Part shown: positions 5,038 through 9,481 of the stretch, piece by piece
How positions within the stretch are numbered: position 1 is the first letter of the stretch
Layout of the letters: each line of letters opens with the position of its first letter
NCBI GenBank assembly: GCA_017466965.1
Contig: JAFTTD010000266.1
Span: 1-9,481, forward strand
Direction of reading: 5' to 3'
Source: Bacteroidaceae bacterium
GTDB taxonomy: Bacteria; Bacteroidota; Bacteroidia; Bacteroidales; Bacteroidaceae
DNA: 9,481 nucleotides
Position numbers and translations under genes: made by a program
Notes under the pieces: generated by a model
Told to the model about the DNA's origin: nothing
Seen by the model: only the letters and a program-made list of their open reading frames with translations
Database searches by the model: none

Positions 5038-6441
5038 TTACTTAAGCCAGATTTCAGGATTAAGGCGTGTACTTTCCTTTCGCAGCTGGAAGTGAAGTTC
5101 TATTTGGCCATCCGAATTTTTACCTACTGTTCCGAGCGCCTGTCCTGTTGAAACCTTCTGGTTTTTCTTTACACTCACATGAGTAAGGCCCGAATATACA
5201 GAGATGTAGCTTCCATGCCTTACCATTATAATATATCGCCCACCATACTGGAACACTGATGAAACTTCACCATTGAACACCGAACGTGCTTTTGCTCCTT
5301 GCTGGCCACGAATATCTATTCCCTTGTTGTCGAGTTGCACATTGCGAAGGCCTTGAACCGTATAACGTCCGTAATGTCCAACGATGGAATACTTGCCTGT
5401 TATAGGCATTGGCAGACGGCCTTTGTTAGATGCAAAGTTTGACGAGAGTTTTAGGTCTGAAGCATCTGATTCCCATACATCAATCTTCTCACCTACTCTC
5501 TTCTGTGCCTCTTTAACAGATTTCTCAGCTTCCTCAACTTTCTTCTGCGCCGCCTTTTTCTCTGCCGAGCTCTTTGCCTTTTTCTGCTCTGCAAGAGCTT
5601 TTTCCTTAGCTGCTTTAGCTTCTGCAAGCTTGCGCTCTTTTTCTTTTCTTTCAGCCTCAGCCTTCTTGCGTGCAGCCTCTATCTCTTCCTGAATAATACG
5701 GTCTATCTGGTCGTTAAGAGCTTTTTCCTGTTTCTGCAAATCACTTATCTGTTTGTTTACAGTAGAAAGGTTCTTGTTCAGATAATTGATTTTATCCTTG
5801 CTTCTTTTGCGCATGGATTCAAGTTCTTTCTTGTGCTTCTCCACAGAGTTAAGCCGTTTCTGAACTTTTGATTTCATCTGCAGAATCTCATGCTGTTTAG
5901 TCTTCACTTCAAGTTGCTTTTCAGCCAGCATCTTGCCTTGCGCCTGCTGGTAAGTGGAGTACTCTTGAAGATAGCGCATTCGGCGAAATATCTGTTCAAA
6001 GTTATCAGCAGAAAAAATAAAGGCAAGTTTCTGCTGCACAGTACGATGACGTCTTAAACGTACAAGTGAATTTGCATATTTGGACTTTCTGTCCTCAAGT
6101 TCCTTCTGCAATTGCTTAAGCTCACGATTCAGTTTGGTTACCTGAGAATTCAGGGAACGTATTTCTTTCTGCAAAGAATCAACAATAACCCTTTGTTTTC
6201 CTATGTTATTATCAAGTATCAACACACTGTCAAGGCTTTCCTTTACAGAACGCTGAAGCTGCCGGGCACGCTCTTGCGACTGCTTACGCTTAGACTGTGC
6301 GGCAGAAGCCTGATTTTACAGCTGCGTCTTCTTATCTACAACAGTAGTCTTTGTCCGTTTCATCGTTGTGGTCTTCTTTTTCTGCGAATAAACGGGCATC
6401 AAGGTCAGCACAGAGAGGAATATGATGAGAAATCGTTTCAT
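5038..6441 (-). pseudogene. envC: EnvC-like murein hydrolase activator (coiled coil plus degenerate LytM/M23), interrupted by TAA at codon 42
   Basis: The reading frame from ATG 6441 has 467 codons: a signal peptide (MKRFLIIFLSVLTLMPVYSQ), a basic linker, TAA at 6318-6316, then open sequence to a normal end (NPEIWLK, TAA at 5040). The start is fixed by an ATGA overlap with the preceding lipoprotein gene. After the stop come long coiled coils (about 50-330, rich in K, E, Q, A) and a LytM domain (about 353-467: GRLPMPITG, GIDI, HGSYISVY, ELHFQL). Metal-ligand positions are altered: N372 stands where the first His should be (NKGID), and YSGL and ELHF replace YxHL and HLHF. A catalytically dead LytM domain is what EnvC-type amidase activators have, so the protein would switch on septal peptidoglycan amidases in the periplasm. 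The next possible start (GTG 6225) would lack the signal peptide, so export should fail. The choices are a nonsense mutant, a mixed population or a sequence error. Confidence 0.82.
6316..6318 (-). other. In-frame TAA nonsense codon in the EnvC-like gene
   Basis: Codons around it read CTG-TAA-AAT-CAG on the minus strand. The frame on both sides is the correct one (signal peptide before, coiled coil after), so it is a point nonsense rather than a frameshift. One substitution would restore, for example, CAA, AAA or GAA. General TAA recoding is unlikely because the same gene ends with TAA at its proper C-terminus. Confidence 0.85.
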
Positions 6442-7289
6442 TTTACTAATTTTTTGAATATGGTTTCAACATCGGCTTTCTTATACTTGCTTGACACAGT
6501 TGTTCGTGTCACCCATTCGGATGAGTTGCGTATTGAACCAAGATTAAACGACAAAGACATCTGCTGAATACCATCAGAGAAAGTGAGAACGAGATTCTTC
6601 GGGAATCTGCCTTTTTCAAAATCCGTAAAATCAGAATAATCAAATTCAAGCTGGTAGTTACCCCTATCAGTACTGATTATTGTTGATTTGAGCAATTCCC
6701 CCGTCGCGCGTTCTGTTTCAAAACTATAGGCAAGCATCTTATCCGTATAATTCATGCTTACCAATGAATTGTCAGTACTTCTATATTTGAACGAAGAAGC
6801 CTTTGGAGACGGATTGCCTGGCTCGAACACTTCATTCCAAAACAAAGACTGAAGAGAATTAAAATCCACATTTGCCTTCTTCAGAAAATCCAATTCAGAA
6901 TAAGGAACATCTATATACTGCTTATTCATGCGGTCAACCAAAAGCACCTTGGTAGGAGTAAATTCCAAACGCCCGAGTTCCATCATTCCAAGTACGGGGT
7001 CAACAAGCGACAGTTGTATGACATCGTCTTTTCTCATCTTCAGTGTACCGTTTGTAGAAAGGGATTTTCCATTTACAACCAAAGTAAAATTAACTTTTGA
7101 CACAAGATTCTTTTCCTGAGAAAAATTATTCTGCACAAGGGCGAAATGTTCAGCCGGCACAACAGGCATAGAGGCATCAAATGATGGTTCTGCCGTTTTT
7201 TTAGACGTGCCACATGAGCCCATAAAGAAGATTATGGATGAGAACAGCACAATACAGGCTGTAGTCTTTATTGTGGATTTAAAATTCAT
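6438..7289 (-). CDS. DUF4292-like lipoprotein of the cell envelope
   Basis: This 283-residue protein has a type II signal peptide: hydrophobic segment 11-23 and a lipobox M-G-S-C with the lipidated cysteine at C26. Basic residues follow (CGTSKK) rather than the acidic stretch that exports Bacteroidetes lipoproteins to the surface, so it probably stays on the periplasmic side. The body is predicted beta-rich (LVSKVNFTLVVNGKSLSTNG, MRKDDVIQLSL, LGMMELGRLEFTPTKVLLVD) and fits DUF4292, whose fold I recall as LolA/LolB-like; a role in lipoprotein or lipid handling is inference only. Its ATG overlaps the TPR stop by 4 nt and its TGA overlaps the ATG of the EnvC-like gene by 4 nt, so all three are translationally coupled. 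The length suits the family and nothing is broken. Confidence 0.85.
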   Translation of the reverse strand: MNFKSTIKTTACIVLFSSIIFFMGSCGTSKKTAEPSFDASMPVVPAEHFALVQNNFSQEKNLVSKVNFTLVVNGKSLSTNGTLKMRKDDVIQLSLVDPVLGMMELGRLEFTPTKVLLVDRMNKQYIDVPYSELDFLKKANVDFNSLQSLFWNEVFEPGNPSPKASSFKYRSTDNSLVSMNYTDKMLAYSFETERATGELLKSTIISTDRGNYQLEFDYSDFTDFEKGRFPKNLVLTFSDGIQQMSLSFNLGSIRNSSEWVTRTTVSSKYKKADVETIFKKLVK

Positions 7290-9055
7290 TCTATGTATTT
7301 CCTTTTTCTTACTTTCTGTTCAAGCGCTTCGGAAGGTTTGTCGCCGGACAGTTCCAATGCCTGTTTCCACAAATCCAAAGCTCGTGATTTATTTCCTGCC
7401 TTATAATAAATATCCCCGGCATGTTCCAACAAATTTGCATCATCAGCAGTAAGGCTATCACCTAAAAGTACAAGCACACTGTCTATATAAACCTGAGCTT
7501 CGGCATAACGCTTCTGCTGAAAAAGAATCCATGCGTATGTATCAAGATATGTAGGATTATCCGGTTCTAACTTAAGAGACTTTGCACTCATTTCCTCCGC
7601 ACGTTCCAAATCTTTCTTGTCCAAAGACAGAAAATATGCATAATTATTAAGCACCATAGCGTCCTCAGGCTTATATATAAGGCAAGAGTCATAAGCTTCA
7701 TAAGCCTTATCGTTATAGCCAAAATCATGGTACAAATCGCCAAGAATTGAATATATGTTGGTAATCAAATTCAAATCGGTATCCTTTGTTACTTTCTGCA
7801 AGGCTTTCTGAAATACGTTCATAGAGAGTTGAAGACTGTCTTGCTGATAGTATGCCACTCCAAGAAAATAGTAATATATCGGATTGGACGCAGAATAATC
7901 TACTGCCGGCTTGCATATATTGATAATAGCCTTATCATCATTATCTTCTATTGCGTAGTTAAGCAACTGATTGCGTGCAAGTTCGTTTTCAGGATTTATC
8001 TGCAACATTCCTTCAAGAACCGGAATAATGCGATGCTTTGGGACATCGAGTGTAACCATGTAACGCGCACATAGCTCCATCATTGCTACATCTGCTTGAG
8101 GCAGAGACAAAATTTTATCAAACAGAGACAACATCTTCGTTGAATCACTTTGTGTCTGTAGATCATTGCGCACAAGCATATTCATTATTGAAAGCCTAGT
8201 GCTTGAGTCCATATTAACATTCGTCACAAGCCTTTCAATCGCCTTATTATAATTTATGGTGTCTTTGACATATTCATAATATGAAACAAGAGAAAGCTGC
8301 ACATTGACATTTGTAGAATCAATGCTTTCCACAGTCTTGTAAACGTCATAAGCCTTGCCATATTCATCTATTTTCAGATATAAATCGCCTATCAAAACCC
8401 TATAGCGCAAATCATTAGGATATTCCTCTGCCAGGTCGTTTATCTCCTTAAAAGCTCTATCAACATCGTCCATCTCAACATAAATTTTGAATTTTTCCAT
8501 GCTGAGCTGTTCGCTTTTCCCTTCTTTCACCTCTACTCTGTTAAGTACATCTATGACGCTCTTAAAGTCTTCTTTTCTCGAGTATTGCTCCATAAGCATG
8601 AGAAGCAACTGCGTTTTCTCAGGGAACTGCTCTGACATTTCTTCCAGCAGTTCAATGGTTTCATCTGTACGCTGGCGAAAATCAAGATACTGCACAAGAG
8701 AGTTCTTATACCAATAATTATCAGGCGAAAGTCTTATTGCCCGCTTGAGATATTCTTCAGCTTTGTCCTCTTGCTTAAGATAAAGCCATCTTGAAGACAG
8801 TTCATAGTTAATGATTGCTGCATTCTGATTCAGTTCGAAACAATAATTCAGAAGTTCAAATGCGGCATCATTATTGCCTAACTGCACCTGACGGTTAGCT
8901 TCAAGAAAGAAATACTCCAGCTTACGAGCTGTTTCGTAATCAACCGTATCTGCAACAGCTGACTCTTTAGCATAAAGGTCTGTGCCCTTAGATGCGAACA
9001 ACATCCAAAGGCATATTAATACCTGACAAACAAATATAAACCCGTTTTTTTTCAT
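7286..9055 (-). CDS. Secreted TPR-repeat protein of the dut-envC operon
   Basis: This 589-residue protein begins [20 protein letters not shown], a signal peptide with likely cleavage around residues 22-30, so it acts in the periplasm or at the outer membrane. Most of the rest is helical tetratricopeptide repeat. Clear units include about 90-113 ([20 protein letters not shown]), 223-250 ([18 protein letters not shown]), 398-420, 447-474 ([20 protein letters not shown]), 490-507 ([18 protein letters not shown]) and 508-530 ([20 protein letters not shown]). The middle (260-370) is more diverged. TPR proteins are scaffolds; no enzymatic motif is visible. Its ATG overlaps the dut stop by 4 nt and its stop overlaps the DUF4292 start by 4 nt. 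The linked lipoprotein and EnvC-like genes suggest an envelope assembly or cell-wall role, but the precise job is unknown. Confidence 0.88.
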   Translation of the reverse strand: MKKNGFIFVCQVLICLWMLFASKGTDLYAKESAVADTVDYETARKLEYFFLEANRQVQLGNNDAAFELLNYCFELNQNAAIINYELSSRWLYLKQEDKAEEYLKRAIRLSPDNYWYKNSLVQYLDFRQRTDETIELLEEMSEQFPEKTQLLLMLMEQYSRKEDFKSVIDVLNRVEVKEGKSEQLSMEKFKIYVEMDDVDRAFKEINDLAEEYPNDLRYRVLIGDLYLKIDEYGKAYDVYKTVESIDSTNVNVQLSLVSYYEYVKDTINYNKAIERLVTNVNMDSSTRLSIMNMLVRNDLQTQSDSTKMLSLFDKILSLPQADVAMMELCARYMVTLDVPKHRIIPVLEGMLQINPENELARNQLLNYAIEDNDDKAIINICKPAVDYSASNPIYYYFLGVAYYQQDSLQLSMNVFQKALQKVTKDTDLNLITNIYSILGDLYHDFGYNDKAYEAYDSCLIYKPEDAMVLNNYAYFLSLDKKDLERAEEMSAKSLKLEPDNPTYLDTYAWILFQQKRYAEAQVYIDSVLVLLGDSLTADDANLLEHAGDIYYKAGNKSRALDLWKQALELSGDKPSEALEQKVRKRKYIE

Positions 9056-9481
9056 TTTGTTCCTGAATGTCCGAATCCTCCTGCACCCCGTTCTGTCTCA
9101 TCAAGCGTTTCTACCAATGTCCACTCTACAGTTTCATGTTTTGCAATAACCATTTGCGCTATGCGTTCACCGTCGTTCACAACAAATGGTTCAGACGACA
9201 GATTGACAAGAATGACACATACCTCGCCTCTATAATCAGCATCCACTGTTCCTGGAGAATTCAGAACAGTTATACCTTTCTTTATCGCCAATCCGCTTCG
9301 AGGGCGAACTTGGGCCTCATAACCAGCAGGCAAAGCCATAAAAAGCCCAGTAGGAACAAGCACTCTCTGCAGTGGAGCTATTGTGATAGGTTCGTCAAGA
9401 TTAGCCCTTAAGTCCATGCCTGCAGAAAGCGGTGTAGAATAAGCAGGAAGGGCATGATGAGATTTATTTATAATCCTTACA
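9052..9481 (-). CDS. dut: Deoxyuridine 5'-triphosphate nucleotidohydrolase (dUTPase), missing the first few codons at the window edge
   Basis: dUTPase hydrolyses dUTP to dUMP and pyrophosphate, keeping uracil out of DNA and feeding dTMP synthesis. All five motifs of the trimeric family are visible: SAGMDLRA (motif 1), RPRSGLA (2), [11 protein letters not shown] with the catalytic Asp (3), [10 protein letters not shown] (4) and the C-terminal [12 protein letters not shown] (5), which closes over the active site. The ATG at 9417 is internal to motif 1. Upstream the frame continues [21 protein letters not shown] to the window edge, which is the normal N-terminus minus about one to three residues. 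The TGA at 9054-9052 overlaps the TPR protein's ATG by 4 nt, placing dut first among the operon genes in view. The promoter lies outside the window. Confidence 0.96.
   Translation of the reverse strand, partial: VRIINKSHHALPAYSTPLSAGMDLRANLDEPITIAPLQRVLVPTGLFMALPAGYEAQVRPRSGLAIKKGITVLNSPGTVDADYRGEVCVILVNLSSEPFVVNDGERIAQMVIAKHETVEWTLVETLDETERGAGGFGHSGTK

Noticed and set aside
5384..5692. 102-codon plus-strand ORF rich in Ser, Ala and Phe
   Set aside because: It is the antisense reading of the Lys/Glu/Ala-rich coiled coil of the EnvC-like protein; its low complexity is a by-product.
5038..6225. EnvC-like gene starting at GTG 6225
   Set aside because: Such a start gives a cytoplasmic fragment without signal peptide. 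The ATGA overlap and signal peptide at 6441 show where the gene really begins, with a nonsense codon between.
6316..6318. Genome-wide TAA reassignment
   Set aside because: The same gene ends with TAA exactly at its expected C-terminus, and the other complete genes use TGA or TAG normally.

Overview
The window looks like a chromosomal segment of a Bacteroidales bacterium, most likely Prevotellaceae-like. Four things point there: the gene families and their order (dut, a TPR protein, a DUF4292-type lipoprotein, an EnvC-like LytM protein); the Bacteroidales-type ArgE/M20 and U32 proteins; start codons preceded by AT-rich sequence rather than Shine-Dalgarno sites; and promoters of the Bacteroidetes -33 TTTG / -7 TAnnTTTG type. 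The genus is inferred from remembered protein similarity only. Every gene I can support lies on the minus strand, so transcription runs from high to low coordinates.

Right part (9481 to 5038): a tightly packed operon. It starts with dut (dUTPase, missing only its first few codons at the window edge), then a secreted TPR-repeat protein, a DUF4292-like lipoprotein with a lipobox, and an EnvC-like coiled-coil/LytM murein hydrolase activator. All three junctions are 4-nt ATGA stop/start overlaps. The last gene has a TAA at codon 42, directly after its signal peptide region. The frame is otherwise open to a normal C-terminus, so the gene is a recent nonsense pseudogene, a polymorphism or a sequence error.

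Middle part (5037 to 3454): an M20 amidohydrolase of the ArgE type, for desuccinylation or deacetylation in arginine synthesis. It is flanked on both sides by arrays of the same degenerate 9-bp repeat (about CWTTARRGG on the plus strand). The upstream array runs up to its start codon. The 445-bp gene-free spacer downstream holds the other 9-bp array, three copies of a palindromic 17-mer spaced exactly 22 bp apart, two facing promoter-like sequences and a very good promoter for the next gene.

Left part (3453 to 1): a U32-family Fe-S protein (TrhP/RlhA/PrtC-like, probably an RNA hydroxylation factor) with its own promoter and a possible 21-codon leader ORF that ends on its start codon. Next comes a 126-bp spacer with a perfect inverted repeat. 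An RND efflux operon follows: a membrane-fusion protein, then the first 301 codons of an AcrB/MexF-like pump after a 6-nt gap. An outer-membrane channel gene would be expected beyond the left edge but is not in view.

I see no mobile element, CRISPR array, tRNA or rRNA. The most unusual signals are the envC nonsense codon and the layered repeats around argE.
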